Shown: piece after piece, positions 15,980 to 26,660 of the stretch | Layout of the letters: the number at the start of each line of letters is the position of its first letter | How positions within the stretch are numbered: position 1 is the first letter of the stretch | Origin: Flavobacterium cerinum | GTDB taxonomy: Bacteria > Bacteroidota > Bacteroidia > Flavobacteriales > Flavobacteriaceae | DNA: 64,000 nucleotides | Assembly: GCF_024496085.1 (NCBI RefSeq) | Contig: NZ_CP101751.1 | Location: 2,046,001 to 2,110,000 of the forward strand | Direction: 5' to 3' | Notes under the pieces: generated by a model | Database searches by the model: none | Told to the model about the DNA's origin: nothing | The model's input: the letters and a program-made list of their open reading frames with translations, nothing else | Program-made: the position numbers and the translations under genes

Positions 15980-18900
15980 ATGGAACAAGCACAACCTTAC
16001 CAACCTGTTAATAAAGTTCGTATTGTTACGGCTGCGTCTTTATTTGACGGGCACGATGCGGCTATCAACATCATGCGTAGAATTATTCAGGCTACCGGTG
16101 TTGAGGTGATCCACTTAGGACACGACAGAAGTGTGGAAGAAGTAGTAAATACAGCAATCCAGGAAGATGCGAATGCAATTGCGATGACCTCTTACCAGGG
16201 TGGACATAACGAATATTTTAAATATATGTACGACCTTTTAAAAGAAAAAGGAGCCGGACATATTAAAATTTTCGGTGGTGGAGGCGGTGTAATCCTTCCG
16301 GAAGAAATCAGAGAATTACATGAATATGGAATTACAAGGATTTATTCGCCGGATGACGGTAGAGAATTAGGATTACAGGGAATGATCAACGATTTGGTGC
16401 AACGGGCCGATTTCCCGGTTGGAGATAAATTAAACGGTGAGATTAACCATTTGGAGGAAAAAAATCCAACGGCTATTGCCCGCGTGATTTCGTCGGCCGA
16501 GAATTTCCCGGAAGTAGCAAAAGAGACATTAGATAAAATTCATCAGAAAAATAAAGAAACTCAAATCCCGGTATTAGGTATTACCGGAACGGGTGGAGCC
16601 GGAAAATCATCATTGGTAGACGAATTAGTACGTCGTTTCCTGATTGACTTCCCGGAAAAAACAATCGGTTTGATTTCAGTTGACCCTTCTAAGCGAAAAA
16701 CAGGAGGTGCCTTGTTAGGAGACCGGATTCGTATGAATGCAATTAACAACCCAAGGGTATATATGCGTTCATTGGCTACACGTCAGTCTAATTTGGCTTT
16801 ATCTAAATATGTAGCTGAAGCGATTGAAGTATTAAAAGCAGCAAAATATGATTTGATTGTACTGGAAACGTCCGGTATTGGTCAGTCAGATACGGAGATT
16901 CTGGAACATTCCGATGTATCTTTGTATGTAATGACACCGGAATTCGGAGCGGCTACACAGTTGGAAAAAATTGACATGTTAGATTTTGCCGACTTGGTAG
17001 CGATTAATAAGTTTGATAAAAGAGGGGCTTTAGATGCGATCCGTGATGTTAAAAAACAATACCAGCGTAACCACAATCTATGGGATGTAAATCCGGATGC
17101 TATGCCGGTTTTCGGAACGATTGCTTCGCAGTTTAATGATCCGGGAATGAATACGCTTTATAAGTCGATCATGGATAAAATCGTGGAAAAAACAGGAGCG
17201 GCATTAGAGTCGACTTTTGAAATTACCCGCGAAATGAGCGAAAAAATATTTGTGATTCCGCCGCATAGAACCCGCTATTTGTCGGAGATCGCAGAAAATA
17301 ACCGTAAATATGATGAGGTGGCAGCCAGTCAACAGGATGTCGCTCAGAAATTATATGGAATTTTTAAAACGATAGAAACGGTATCCGGTCAGAAACCGGT
17401 AATTGATAAATCGGGAATTGAAGAAAGTTCTATTGCTACGCAGGATGAAGATAAAAAGTTATTCTTATCCTTATTGGCAAAAGAGTTTGATCGGGTAAAA
17501 ATGAATCTGGATCCGTATAACTGGGAAATTATTTTAACCTGGGATGAAAAAGTAAACAAATACAAAAATCCGGTTTACAGTTTTAAAGTTCGGGATAAAG
17601 AAATTAAAATCGCAACGCATACGGAAAGTTTATCGCATTCGCAGATACCTAAAGTGGCTTTGCCTAAATATCAGGCCTGGGGCGATATTTTGCGTTGGTC
17701 TTTACAAGAGAATGTACCGGGTGAATTCCCGTTTGCTTCCGGTTTATATCCGTTCAAGCGTGAAGGAGAAGATCCGACACGTATGTTTGCAGGTGAAGGA
17801 GGACCGGAGCGTACTAACAGACGTTTCCATTATGTAAGTTTGGGAATGCCGGCAAAACGACTTTCTACCGCTTTTGATAGTGTAACATTATACGGTAATG
17901 ATCCTGGACATCGTCCGGATATTTATGGTAAAATCGGAAATGCCGGGGTATCAATCTGTTGTTTGGATGATGCTAAAAAATTATACTCCGGATTTAATCT
18001 GGCGCACCCGATGACATCCGTAAGTATGACGATTAACGGTCCGGCACCGATGTTATTGGGCTTCTTTATGAATGCAGCAATCGATCAGCAATGTGAACTT
18101 TATATTAAAGAAAACGGACTGGAGAAAGAGGTTGAAGCTAAAATTGAAGCCATCTATAAGAAAAAAGGCGTTGAACGTCCGCGTTATAATGGTGATTTGC
18201 CAAAAGGAAACGACGGATTAGGATTAATGTTGTTAGGAGTTACCGGTGATCAGGTATTGCCGTCGGATGTATATAATGATATAAAAGTAAAAACGTTGTC
18301 GCAGGTTAGAGGTACCGTTCAGGCGGATATCTTAAAAGAAGATCAGGCACAAAATACTTGTATTTTCTCTACCGAATTTGCATTGCGTTTAATGGGGGAC
18401 GTTCAGGAGTATTTTATTACACAAAACGTAAGAAACTTCTATTCAGTTTCCATTTCGGGATATCATATCGCTGAAGCCGGTGCCAACCCGATTACACAGT
18501 TAGCTTTTACTTTGGCAAACGGATTTACGTACGTTGAGTACTACCTGAGCCGTGGAATGAATATTAATGATTTCGGACCGAACTTATCATTCTTCTTCTC
18601 GAATGGTATCGACCCGGAATATGCCGTAATCGGACGAGTAGCACGTAAAATCTGGGCGAAAGCACTTAAAAATAAATACAGTGCAAATGAAAGAGCACAG
18701 ATGTTAAAATACCATATTCAAACATCCGGACGCTCATTACACGCACAGGAAATTGATTTTAATGACATTCGTACGACATTACAGGCGTTGTATGCGATTT
18801 ATGATAACTGTAACTCGTTACATACAAATGCTTATGACGAAGCAATTACGACTCCGACAGAAGAATCGGTACGTCGTGCAATGGCGATCCAGTTAATTAT

Positions 18901-19408
18901 CAATAAAGAACTTGGATTGGCTAAAAATGAAAACCCGATTCAGGGATCCTTTATTATTGAAGAATTGACGGATTTGGTTGAAGAAGCTGTTTTATCCGAA
19001 TTTGACAGAATAACGGAAAGAGGTGGTGTGTTAGGAGCAATGGAAACAATGTATCAGCGTTCAAAAATTCAGGAAGAAAGTTTGTATTACGAAACATTGA
19101 AACATACAGGTGAATTCCCGATTATCGGAGTAAATACATTCCTGAGTTCCAAAGGATCGCCAACTGTTGTGCCGGCTGAGGTAATCCGGGCTACTGAAGA
19201 GGAAAAACAATTCCAGATTCATACATTGGAAAATCTTCATAAAGCCAATGCAAATGAAGTTATAAATCAATTGAGTATTATTCAGGAAGCTGCTATTCAG
19301 AATGAAAATATATTTGAAAAATTAATGGATGCTGCTAAATATTGCTCATTAGGTCAGATCACTTCGGCTTTGTTTGAAGTAGGAGGACAGTACCGTAGAA
19401 ATATGTAA
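15980..19408 (+). CDS. icmF: Fused isobutyryl-CoA mutase IcmF
   Basis: A 1142-residue B12-dependent acyl-CoA mutase interconverting isobutyryl-CoA and n-butyryl-CoA. The IcmF order is clear: N-terminal B12-binding domain (about 10-150, with the DGHDAA variant of the DxHxxG cobalt-ligand motif), a MeaB-like G-protein chaperone domain (about 195-450, P-loop [13 protein letters not shown]), then the mutase barrel (about 550-1130, [20 protein letters not shown]). The built-in GTPase loads and protects the cofactor. It may serve branched-chain amino acid breakdown. I saw no cobalamin riboswitch in the 209-bp leader region. It is a single-gene unit. Confidence 0.95.
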   Translation: MEQAQPYQPVNKVRIVTAASLFDGHDAAINIMRRIIQATGVEVIHLGHDRSVEEVVNTAIQEDANAIAMTSYQGGHNEYFKYMYDLLKEKGAGHIKIFGGGGGVILPEEIRELHEYGITRIYSPDDGRELGLQGMINDLVQRADFPVGDKLNGEINHLEEKNPTAIARVISSAENFPEVAKETLDKIHQKNKETQIPVLGITGTGGAGKSSLVDELVRRFLIDFPEKTIGLISVDPSKRKTGGALLGDRIRMNAINNPRVYMRSLATRQSNLALSKYVAEAIEVLKAAKYDLIVLETSGIGQSDTEILEHSDVSLYVMTPEFGAATQLEKIDMLDFADLVAINKFDKRGALDAIRDVKKQYQRNHNLWDVNPDAMPVFGTIASQFNDPGMNTLYKSIMDKIVEKTGAALESTFEITREMSEKIFVIPPHRTRYLSEIAENNRKYDEVAASQQDVAQKLYGIFKTIETVSGQKPVIDKSGIEESSIATQDEDKKLFLSLLAKEFDRVKMNLDPYNWEIILTWDEKVNKYKNPVYSFKVRDKEIKIATHTESLSHSQIPKVALPKYQAWGDILRWSLQENVPGEFPFASGLYPFKREGEDPTRMFAGEGGPERTNRRFHYVSLGMPAKRLSTAFDSVTLYGNDPGHRPDIYGKIGNAGVSICCLDDAKKLYSGFNLAHPMTSVSMTINGPAPMLLGFFMNAAIDQQCELYIKENGLEKEVEAKIEAIYKKKGVERPRYNGDLPKGNDGLGLMLLGVTGDQVLPSDVYNDIKVKTLSQVRGTVQADILKEDQAQNTCIFSTEFALRLMGDVQEYFITQNVRNFYSVSISGYHIAEAGANPITQLAFTLANGFTYVEYYLSRGMNINDFGPNLSFFFSNGIDPEYAVIGRVARKIWAKALKNKYSANERAQMLKYHIQTSGRSLHAQEIDFNDIRTTLQALYAIYDNCNSLHTNAYDEAITTPTEESVRRAMAIQLIINKELGLAKNENPIQGSFIIEELTDLVEEAVLSEFDRITERGGVLGAMETMYQRSKIQEESLYYETLKHTGEFPIIGVNTFLSSKGSPTVVPAEVIRATEEEKQFQIHTLENLHKANANEVINQLSIIQEAAIQNENIFEKLMDAAKYCSLGQITSALFEVGGQYRRNM

Positions 19409-19430
19409 ACATTGATTGAATTACAATAAA

Positions 19431-19457
19431 AAAGAGCACCTATTACAGGTGCTCTTT
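19431..19457. terminator. Bidirectional intrinsic terminator
   Basis: An 11-bp perfect stem, AAAGAGCACCT/AGGTGCTCTTT, with a 5-nt loop, lies between the convergent icmF and endonuclease I genes. Confidence 0.9.
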
Positions 19458-19479
19458 CAGTTATAACTAACCTCGATTA

Positions 19480-20556
19480 TTAATTAATAATTATCTTCTT
19501 AGTGGTGGATTGGCTTTCGGAAGAAAGACGTAACAGATAAAAACCTTGTGGCAGATCGTTTAAAGTGTAAACTTCCTGATTGTGCGATGGTTTTTTGATT
19601 TGCTGTACGATTTGACCATTAATATTGATCAACTGAATTTCGTCCAGTTCTTTTTCCGAATGAATGTTAATTGTATGGTTGTTTGAAGGATTCGGGTAAA
19701 TAGAAAGATTGGCGATGGCTTCAAAACTATCCGTAGACAATGTAGGACCCCAGATTATTTGTACGTATTCTGGATGATCAATATATGGGTTACGGTTGTT
19801 TTGGCGGGCATAAATAGCATTGTTACGGTCAATTTCTCGTTGACTTACCGGATCTTGTGTATGCCAGGTATATAAAATTCGTAAAAATGTAGTAGTGAAA
19901 ACCTGGTTGCTGGTACCGTTAAACATCGCGTATGAATAACCGGCTACTGTATTTTCATAACGAGTAGCAAAATAAAAATACATACGGGCGATATCACCTT
20001 TAAATTCATCAATTGGTTCGAATACGGTTCCGGTATATCCGGCAGCATAACCACTGTTTGAGGCCGATCCTAATTTTGATCCGTTTGTTGATGTCCAGGT
20101 TGCAGTTCCTACAACACCATGTGGCCAGTTGTCTCTTCTGTTGTTTACGTAACCGTCAGTTGGCGGAATGTGGTGCGCATCAGAATACATTGGTGTTTGA
20201 GAACCAAAAACGGATTGTGGTATAGTGTGTTCTCTGTTATAACAGGCTCCTTCACCACTATAATTACCACACTGATCGGTTTGATAGGTATAGCTATAAG
20301 CATCCGGCCCTGCCGGTTTTTCGGAATAAATATCTAAAATGGTATTGTCATTTTCATAATAGTGGTCACGGTCTGAAGTGCCGTAAGTAACCCAAAGGCC
20401 ATTATATGTCCTGTCGGTATGACCTTTAATGATGTTGTATAATTGGGTTTTTAAGGTATACCCGGTACCAGTTGCCGAATTGTAATATCCGGCCGGGATC
20501 TGGCTAAATCCCAAAAATACCGACATCAATAACGCGGTAGTGTAGAGTTTTTTCAT
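19480..20556 (-). CDS. Secreted endonuclease I with T9SS sorting domain
   Basis: A 358-residue extracellular nuclease of the endonuclease I (EndA/NucM) family, a beta-beta-alpha metal enzyme that degrades DNA outside the cell. Visible motifs are CYNREHTIPQSVFG and DAHHIPPTDGYVNNRRDNWPHG (catalytic His region). The C-terminal 85 residues form a type A T9SS sorting domain (YPNPSNNHTINI to TTKKIIIN). An upstream ATG at 20577 is in frame, but MKKLYTTALLMSVFLGFSQ from 20556 gives a normal signal peptide. It is followed upstream by a paralogue at 20769 with nearly the same sorting domain. Confidence 0.92.
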   Translation of the reverse strand: MKKLYTTALLMSVFLGFSQIPAGYYNSATGTGYTLKTQLYNIIKGHTDRTYNGLWVTYGTSDRDHYYENDNTILDIYSEKPAGPDAYSYTYQTDQCGNYSGEGACYNREHTIPQSVFGSQTPMYSDAHHIPPTDGYVNNRRDNWPHGVVGTATWTSTNGSKLGSASNSGYAAGYTGTVFEPIDEFKGDIARMYFYFATRYENTVAGYSYAMFNGTSNQVFTTTFLRILYTWHTQDPVSQREIDRNNAIYARQNNRNPYIDHPEYVQIIWGPTLSTDSFEAIANLSIYPNPSNNHTINIHSEKELDEIQLININGQIVQQIKKPSHNQEVYTLNDLPQGFYLLRLSSESQSTTKKIIIN

Positions 20557-20723
20557 ATAGGCAATATTAGGATTCAAATGTAGAATGTTTGCCGTTACAA
20601 AAAAAGAATTTTAACTATTTAAAAACTAGTAGTTTACATTTTGAATAAATTTTTTTGTTTTCGTAAGAAAATAAATAATAAACCTGTAACTTTTCGTGAT
20701 AATTGTAAAATTGTGATATAAAA

Positions 20724-20747
20724 AAAACCTGCCGGATAGCAGGTTTT
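20724..20747 (-). terminator. Intrinsic terminator between the endonuclease genes
   Basis: The stem AAAACCTGC/GCAGGTTTT has a 6-nt loop. The A run on the plus strand gives a T run on the minus strand, so it terminates the gene at 20769-21866. Confidence 0.8.
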
Positions 20748-20768
20748 GTATAAGTGAAAAAACAACGT

Positions 20769-21866
20769 TTAGTTGATGATAACTTTTTTCGTCGTACTCA
20801 TATTTTCAGATGATAATCGTATCAGATAAAAACCTTGCGGTAAGTTCTCCAATGTATATACTTCCTCGTTATGAGCCGGTTTTTTAATTTGTTGAATGAG
20901 CTGCCCGTTAATATTGATCAACTGTATTTCGTCCAATTCTTTTTCAGAATAAATATTGATTTTTTGATCCTGAGATGGATTCGGATACACCATTACATTA
21001 GCCAATACATCAAAACTATCCGTAGATAGCATACCTGGCCAACGATTTTCAGCAGCCGGTCCGCCCCAAATAACTGTTGCTAAATACGGATTATCGATAA
21101 ACGGGTTACGATTACCTTGTCCGTACGTATTACTGGCATTACCTAAATAAGTGTTTCTGCGATCTTCATATTCTGAAACCGGATCCTCAGCATTCCATTG
21201 TAATAATAAAGCAACCATATTATTGTCTGAAGAGACAGTAGAACCGGTAGCAACATTTTTCGGCAAACAACGGGTTGGGTAGCGTAGGTACATATACATA
21301 ATCATTCGGGCTACATCACCTTTCCATTCATCGCCCGGATACCATCCGCCGGATACAGATCCTGAATTACCGGAACCCGGTGCAAACTTCAAACTTCCGC
21401 GGGCACCGTTACGTTGTACATCAGAAGCACGTAAGTGGTGTGCATCAGCTCCCGGACCGGAAGTTCCTAAATCCGGAGTTCCTAACGATTTAGCAAAAGT
21501 GTGTTCGCGGTTCCATTCGCAGGTAGTACCACCTCCGTTACTGTTCTTGTTACGTCTTCTGTGGTCATTATCATCAGAAGAAGAAGAAGGACAAATGTTG
21601 TTACTGAAACCGTACAATAATAATACGTTAGTGTTAGACGCATCATTCGGATCAAGATCAATAATTTTGTCTACACTCCAAATGTCATCATAACTCAGTG
21701 TCTTAGTATGTGTGCTGGTGATTTTGGTCGCCAACGCACTTTTTAAGTTGTTGCCGGTTACAGTCCAGTTAAAACCGTTATAGTACGGTGTAGCCGGAGC
21801 ACCTGCTTGTGCGAAGCCCAATAGAGGAAGAAGGGCTAACGCGAGTGAGTAAAATTTGTTCATCAT
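20769..21866 (-). CDS. Secreted endonuclease I paralogue with T9SS sorting domain
   Basis: A 365-residue secreted nuclease of the endonuclease I family, divergent from its neighbour in the catalytic part. Motifs are CEWNREHTFAKSLG and DAHHLRASDVQRNGARGSLKF. It has a low-complexity acidic/basic insert (about residues 104-125, SSSDDNDHRRRNKNSNGGG) just before the first motif. The signal peptide ends near FAQ (residue 19). The C-terminal sorting domain is close to identical with that of 19480-20556 (shared KELDEIQLININGQ and STTKK-IIN). Two paralogues with different catalytic domains suggest different DNA or RNA substrates. Confidence 0.9.
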   Translation of the reverse strand: MMNKFYSLALALLPLLGFAQAGAPATPYYNGFNWTVTGNNLKSALATKITSTHTKTLSYDDIWSVDKIIDLDPNDASNTNVLLLYGFSNNICPSSSSDDNDHRRRNKNSNGGGTTCEWNREHTFAKSLGTPDLGTSGPGADAHHLRASDVQRNGARGSLKFAPGSGNSGSVSGGWYPGDEWKGDVARMIMYMYLRYPTRCLPKNVATGSTVSSDNNMVALLLQWNAEDPVSEYEDRRNTYLGNASNTYGQGNRNPFIDNPYLATVIWGGPAAENRWPGMLSTDSFDVLANVMVYPNPSQDQKINIYSEKELDEIQLININGQLIQQIKKPAHNEEVYTLENLPQGFYLIRLSSENMSTTKKVIIN

Positions 21867-21884
21867 TAAGTTAGTTTATCATTT

Positions 21885-23099
21885 TTATTGCTTTCGGTTG
21901 AAAAGCGCCATATAAAACCCGTCAAATCCGGATTCTGACGCCAGAACCTTAATGTCTTTTACAAATTCAAACTGTTTACCGGATTCGGTTTTTAGAAATT
22001 TCTGAACCTGTTCCTGATTTTCAGAAGGTAATACCGAACAAGTTGCGTAAACTAACTTTCCGCCCGGTTTAACTATTTTGGAATAGTTTTCAAGAACTTC
22101 TGCCTGAACTTTACGAATGTTGTCAATAAATTCCGGTTGCAGTTTCCATTTACTATCCGGATTTCGTTTTAAAACACCTAAGCCACTACACGGCGCATCG
22201 ATCAATACGCGATCTGCTTTTTCGTGTAATTTTTTGATCACTTTAGTGCTGTCGATAATGCGGTATTCAATATTAAAAGCACCGTTTCTTTTAGCGCGAA
22301 GTTTTAATTGCTTTAGTTTACTTTCATATAAATCCATAGCAATTAACTGGCCTTTATTTTCCATTAATGAAGCCATGTGAAGTGTTTTTCCGCCGGCTCC
22401 GGCACAAGTATCAACTACACGCATTCCCGGTTTTACATCAAGGAAACGGGCTACCATTTGAGAAGAAGCGTCCTGTACCTCAAACATACCGTCTTTAAAC
22501 GCTTGTGTAAGGAATACATTGGCACGTTCTTTTAAAACCAAAGCATCCGGATAATCCGAAACGAATTCTGTTTCGATATCCTGATCCATTAAAATAGCAC
22601 GTAACTTTTCTTTGGTCGTTTTTAATGTGTTGACACGTAGGATTACTTTGGCCTGCTCATTTTGCGATGCAATTTCTTTTGTCCATAAAGTTTCCCCTAA
22701 TTCCTGTACACCCAAATCATCCATCCAATCCGGAATAGATTCTCTGAATTTTCTGATTTTTGATAATTCGTCAAAGCGACCTTTTATTTTTCGGGCCGGT
22801 GTATTTTCAAAATATTTCCAGTCCGGCAGCGTATAGCCGCGAAGGACAGCCCAAACGGCGAAAACCCGCCATACGTTATCACGATCATAAGGTTCTTTTA
22901 CCTCTGCTATTTCAGCATAAAGGCGTTTCCAACGTACGATTTCATAAATGGTTTCTGCAACAAACTTACGGTCGTGGCTTCCCCATCTTTTATCTTTTTT
23001 TAGGGCTCTTGCCACTACTTTATCGGCATATTCTCCTTCGTTGAAGATAGCCATTATCGAATCAATAACTGTAAAAACTAGGTTTCTGTGTAATCTCAT
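21885..23099 (-). CDS. RsmB/NOP-family rRNA (cytosine-5) methyltransferase
   Basis: A 404-residue SAM-dependent RNA methyltransferase of the RsmB/NOP2 family. An N-terminal NusB-like helical part (about 1-140) is followed by the Rossmann core: VVDTCAGAGGKTLHMA (SAM loop), DAPCSGLGVLKRNPD (motif IV with catalytic-type Cys) and YATCSVLPSENQEQV (motif VI with nucleophilic Cys). It likely makes m5C in rRNA. It lies 18 bases upstream of the endonuclease gene, but that gene differs in function and the spacing may be chance. Confidence 0.9.
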   Translation of the reverse strand: MRLHRNLVFTVIDSIMAIFNEGEYADKVVARALKKDKRWGSHDRKFVAETIYEIVRWKRLYAEIAEVKEPYDRDNVWRVFAVWAVLRGYTLPDWKYFENTPARKIKGRFDELSKIRKFRESIPDWMDDLGVQELGETLWTKEIASQNEQAKVILRVNTLKTTKEKLRAILMDQDIETEFVSDYPDALVLKERANVFLTQAFKDGMFEVQDASSQMVARFLDVKPGMRVVDTCAGAGGKTLHMASLMENKGQLIAMDLYESKLKQLKLRAKRNGAFNIEYRIIDSTKVIKKLHEKADRVLIDAPCSGLGVLKRNPDSKWKLQPEFIDNIRKVQAEVLENYSKIVKPGGKLVYATCSVLPSENQEQVQKFLKTESGKQFEFVKDIKVLASESGFDGFYMALFNRKQ

Positions 23100-23148
23100 T
23101 TGTGTAAAAATCAGCTTGCAAAGATAGTTAATTTATTTACTTACAAGT

Positions 23149-24018
23149 CTATCTGTACCTGTTAATAAATGAAGAAGGCGTTTCGCCGCATTTTTTTTTG
23201 AATAATCTCGAAAAATAAGCATAATCATCATAACCCAGCTGAGCGGCTACTTCGGCAAAATTATTTTTAAAGCGTACCAATTCCCGTTTGGCTTCCAGAA
23301 ATACCCGATCGAGAATTACATCGGAAGTAGTTTTTCCAACCATTGATTGCGTAATCCGGTTTAAGTGCTTCGGACTTACATTGAGCCATTCGGCATATTG
23401 CGAAGGGGATTTTTCGGTCTTATAATGCTTTTCAATTAAACGTTCCAATTCCTGAAAACGCAGTGCATACGGGCTTTGTATTGCAGGACCGGTAGTGTTT
23501 TTGTCAATATAAAGACGTGTACTCTCAATATAAATCCGATCGATCAGATTAATGATTTTCTGTGTTTTTAAAACAGCATTGCCTTGATATTCCACTAGAA
23601 TTTCATTGAAAACGGATGAAAAGTTTTCAGCATTGTCATCAAGGTATAAAAAAGGAGCATTCTGTACACTGTAAAAAAACGGATAATTATTGATTTTGAC
23701 CCGATTGTAATGTAGGTCATAAAAAGTTTGTGTGTGAAAAAAGATATAACCCCGAATATCTTCTGATAATTCCCAATGATGAGTTTGTCCCGGATTTAGA
23801 AAAAAAAGACTTCCGGGTTTAACGGGATACGATGTAAAGTCGATTTCATGAATACCGGTTCCCTGCGTAAAAAGTACAGTCAGGTAAAAGTTGTGCTTGT
23901 GTGGTTTATGAATGTTTCGGTGATTGGTAATTATATGGTTTTCAATAGTGTTTGCGTAAAATTCTTTTCTGTTTTCACCGGGTTCAAATTGTTTTATGTC
24001 AAGAATAGCGGTTTTCAT
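23149..24018 (-). CDS. AraC family transcriptional regulator
   Basis: A 289-residue regulator with an N-terminal cupin-like sensing domain (HKHNFYLTVLFTQGTG, PGSLFFLNPGQTHHWEL) and two C-terminal HTH motifs. The second carries the family segment VAAQLGYDDYAYFSRLFKKKCGETPSSFINRYR. The effector is unknown. No obvious target gene is adjacent; the DUF983 gene is divergent 103 bases away. Confidence 0.9.
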   Translation of the reverse strand: MKTAILDIKQFEPGENRKEFYANTIENHIITNHRNIHKPHKHNFYLTVLFTQGTGIHEIDFTSYPVKPGSLFFLNPGQTHHWELSEDIRGYIFFHTQTFYDLHYNRVKINNYPFFYSVQNAPFLYLDDNAENFSSVFNEILVEYQGNAVLKTQKIINLIDRIYIESTRLYIDKNTTGPAIQSPYALRFQELERLIEKHYKTEKSPSQYAEWLNVSPKHLNRITQSMVGKTTSDVILDRVFLEAKRELVRFKNNFAEVAAQLGYDDYAYFSRLFKKKCGETPSSFINRYR

Positions 24019-24121
24019 AAAACGAAATTAGTTTTTTAATATGTCCTAAAAGTACAAAAACTTGTGTGATTCGTCTATAGCTTCTTCGGAAATTCTTGTG
24101 AAATTTGTAGAAAAAAAGAAT

Positions 24122-24481
24122 ATGTCAGTTATAAAGAACATCGTAACGGAAAAATGTCCTAAATGTCATCAGGGACAGGTTTTTGAAAAAAAAGGAAATA
24201 TTTTACTTTTTCAAATGCCGAAAATGAATACGCATTGTTCCCATTGTGGGCATAAATTTGAAAAAGAACCGGGTTATTTCTTTGGTTCTATGTTCGTAAG
24301 TTATGCTGTGGCTGTGGCCGAAATGGTTGCTTTTTTCCTAATCATCCAGTTTTTTGTGGACAGTTTTGTGACTATCGTGGTACTCATAGGATTGTTATCC
24401 ATCTGTTTAAGTACATTTAACTTTAGGATGTCGAGAATGCTATGGATGTATTTACTGGATGGTAAAAATAAGCAGTTGTAA
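24122..24481 (+). CDS. DUF983 membrane protein with zinc-ribbon-like head
   Basis: A 119-residue DUF983 protein with two CxxC pairs at the N-terminus (CPKCHQGQVF and CSHCGHKF), likely a zinc ribbon, then GYFFGSMFVSYA and two membrane helices. Function unknown; the family is common in Alphaproteobacteria and Bacteroidota. An upstream in-frame start at 24062 exists, but ATG 24122 (MSVIKNIVTEKCPKC) gives the conserved N-terminus. Confidence 0.85.
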   Translation: MSVIKNIVTEKCPKCHQGQVFEKKGNILLFQMPKMNTHCSHCGHKFEKEPGYFFGSMFVSYAVAVAEMVAFFLIIQFFVDSFVTIVVLIGLLSICLSTFNFRMSRMLWMYLLDGKNKQL

Positions 24482-24522
24482 CGGGAAAATGTTTTGTACA
24501 TTAGCCTTTTAACGCTGTACGG

Positions 24523-25602
24523 ATGAAAAAAAGGCTGTTTGTAGCAATTGTATGTATTTGCTTTTCCTGTAATAAACTGAAAACATCGACCGGCTCTGTT
24601 GAGAATAATCATGTTGCCGAACTTCAAACGGATTTGAAAAATCTGGTTATTGATACATTACTGACCGATAAAATCAGTATTCGGGCTATTACGATTGATA
24701 GTAATCGCGTTTGGTATGCCGGAAGTAAAGGGAAATACGGTTATGTAATGCTGGACGGTACTAAAACGTTTAGCGGTCACATTGATAAAGAAACGTTCCA
24801 ACCGGAATTCAGAAGTATAGCACAAACTAAAGATTACGTTTTTATGATTAGTATTGCCAATCCGGGATTACTATATCGGATAACTAAAGACGGAAAACAG
24901 GTGCAATTAGTATATGAAGAAAAAGGGGAGAAGGTCTTTTATGACAGTATGCAGTTTTGGAATGATCAGGAAGGTATAGTTGTAGGAGATCCGACTGAAA
25001 ATTGTTTCTCATTATTACTAACAAGAGACGGCGGAACCAACTGGAAAAAAATTACTTGTGATCAATTACCGGAATTGAAAGAGGGCGAAGCCTTTTTTGC
25101 GGCAAGTAATACGAATATTGTAATAAAAGGAAACGAAACCTGGATGGCTTCAGGCGGAAAACATTCCCGTATTTTTTATTCACCGGATAAAGGAAATACA
25201 TGGAAAGTATATACCACTCCGATTATTCAGGGAGAAGCAATGACCGGTATTTTTTCAGCTGATTTCTATGATAATGCTATCGGATTTGCCGTTGGTGGAA
25301 ATTATGAAAAATCGTCCCAGAATCACGGAAATAAAATCAGAACGACTGATGGCGGACGTACATGGAATCGGGTAGCTGAAAATAAAGGATTCGGATATGG
25401 ATCCTGTGTACAGTTTTTTCCGGATAGTAACGGAAAAGAGTTACTGACAGTTGGAGCAAGTGGCCTGTATTATTCGGCCGATTTCGGTGAAAACTGGAAT
25501 AAAATTGCAGATTATAATGACTTGTTTACGATTCGTTTCGTCGATCGAAAAACCGTTATTGCTGCCGGAAATAATAAGATATTGCGATTCCGATTTCAAT
25601 AA
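24523..25602 (+). CDS. BNR/YCF48-like beta-propeller lipoprotein
   Basis: A 359-residue lipoprotein (lipobox Cys16, CFSC) with repeated Asp-box-like motifs typical of sialidase-like or YCF48-like propellers: TRDGGTNWKKI, SPDKGNTWKVY, TTDGGRTWNRV, SADFGENWNKI. Such proteins are often labelled oxidoreductase in Flavobacterium genomes, but no cofactor site is visible; a structural or assembly role is as likely. It starts 41 bases after the DUF983 gene and may be cotranscribed. Confidence 0.8.
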   Translation: MKKRLFVAIVCICFSCNKLKTSTGSVENNHVAELQTDLKNLVIDTLLTDKISIRAITIDSNRVWYAGSKGKYGYVMLDGTKTFSGHIDKETFQPEFRSIAQTKDYVFMISIANPGLLYRITKDGKQVQLVYEEKGEKVFYDSMQFWNDQEGIVVGDPTENCFSLLLTRDGGTNWKKITCDQLPELKEGEAFFAASNTNIVIKGNETWMASGGKHSRIFYSPDKGNTWKVYTTPIIQGEAMTGIFSADFYDNAIGFAVGGNYEKSSQNHGNKIRTTDGGRTWNRVAENKGFGYGSCVQFFPDSNGKELLTVGASGLYYSADFGENWNKIADYNDLFTIRFVDRKTVIAAGNNKILRFRFQ

Positions 25603-25647
25603 TAAAAACGATAAATGGCTAATGCGTAAGCGTAGTTGTACGATATA

Positions 25648-25684
25648 AAAAATGCCCTCAATAGTGTTTACTGAGGGCATTTTT
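25648..25684. terminator. Bidirectional intrinsic terminator
   Basis: A 13-bp stem (AAAAATGCCCTCA/TGAGGGCATTTTT) with an 11-nt loop lies between convergent genes. Confidence 0.88.
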
Positions 25685-25700
25685 ATTTGTTCCTTTTATA

Positions 25701-26159
25701 TTATCGGCCGCGATCTTTCATTTGTCGTAAAAGCTTGCGGTTAAAATCATCTTCTGCTTTTTTGAGTTTCAATATTTTTGTCGGACTCAAAACCGTTTTA
25801 AGATCGGCAATAAACTTTAACTTCAGATTAAAAAGTTCTTCCTCGGTATTTTCCATCTGATTTAGAAAAACCAAGGCTTCTTTTTCACTCATCTTATCGA
25901 TTGCGCCATCGTTCATATTACTTTGGAAAACCCGCATTTTTTTATGACGTAATTCAAACTGTCTCTCGTCGAAAGTGTTGTAAATCGGCCAGAATTTAGT
26001 AGCTTCCTCGGTAGTTAAACCTACTTCAGTAGTGATAAAAGCAACTTTTAATTGCTTGATCTGTTCTCTTTTTTCTTTAAAACCCTGTCCGAAAATTGTA
26101 GCAGACATCAGTAAAAACAGAAAAGGAAATATTCGTTTTGTAATCATAGTATTATTCAT
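25701..26159 (-). CDS. Periplasmic Spy/sensor-like helical protein
   Basis: A 152-residue exported, charged helical protein. The segments LTTEEATKFWPIYNTFDERQFELRHKK and EEELFNLKLKFIADLKTVLSPTKILKL resemble the Spy/CpxP-type or periplasmic metal-sensor fold found beside ECF sigma genes in Bacteroidota. It overlaps the preceding anti-sigma-like gene by eight bases if the first ATG is used; an ATG at 26147 would also give a good signal peptide. Third gene of a sigma/anti-sigma/periplasmic unit. Confidence 0.75.
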   Translation of the reverse strand: MNNTMITKRIFPFLFLLMSATIFGQGFKEKREQIKQLKVAFITTEVGLTTEEATKFWPIYNTFDERQFELRHKKMRVFQSNMNDGAIDKMSEKEALVFLNQMENTEEELFNLKLKFIADLKTVLSPTKILKLKKAEDDFNRKLLRQMKDRGR

Positions 26160-26562
26160 TTAAATAAAGGTCTAAATTGTTGTGATCAGACAGATAAGCT
26201 TCTACTGCATCATTATTTAAAACAATCGTTTTTTCCAATGCTTTAATATCACTTTCGTCCAGATGCTGGATAATATCATACGAGTTGACATTAGCCTGCA
26301 AATAGGTTTCAACCGTAGTATCGTCTAAACTTTTTACAGAATTTCGCTGACCGTTATAATAAATCGATAAACCGGCGACTAACAGGAATGTGGCGGCGAT
26401 ACTCGACATCCATACGCTGCTACGTTGCCATAACGGAATTACCCGGGCTTTTGGCTGCGGTAATTGCTCCATTATCTGGGTTTCTAACCGGTCAAAATAG
26501 TTATCCGGTGTTTTAAATCCGGATCCTATTTTCGGATCGTTCTGTAAATCAAACTTTTTCAT
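26152..26562 (-). CDS. Single-pass anti-sigma-like protein
   Basis: A 136-residue protein with a cytoplasmic N-terminus (TPDNYFDRLETQIMEQLP, common in Flavobacteriaceae proteins next to ECF sigma factors), one membrane helix (about residues 51-69, WMSSIAATFLLVAGLSIYY) and an acidic periplasmic tail. By topology and position after the sigma gene it is the likely anti-sigma factor; no zinc motif is present. Confidence 0.7.
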   Translation of the reverse strand: MKKFDLQNDPKIGSGFKTPDNYFDRLETQIMEQLPQPKARVIPLWQRSSVWMSSIAATFLLVAGLSIYYNGQRNSVKSLDDTTVETYLQANVNSYDIIQHLDESDIKALEKTIVLNNDAVEAYLSDHNNLDLYLNE

Positions 26563-26660
26563 TATTCTTATTTTTCGTTCTTCGCTAACACTTTTTGTGA
26601 GTTTTAATCGTGTTATTTCCTGTTCCTGTTATTTATTTGACAAAATTCCGCCCCAAAGGT

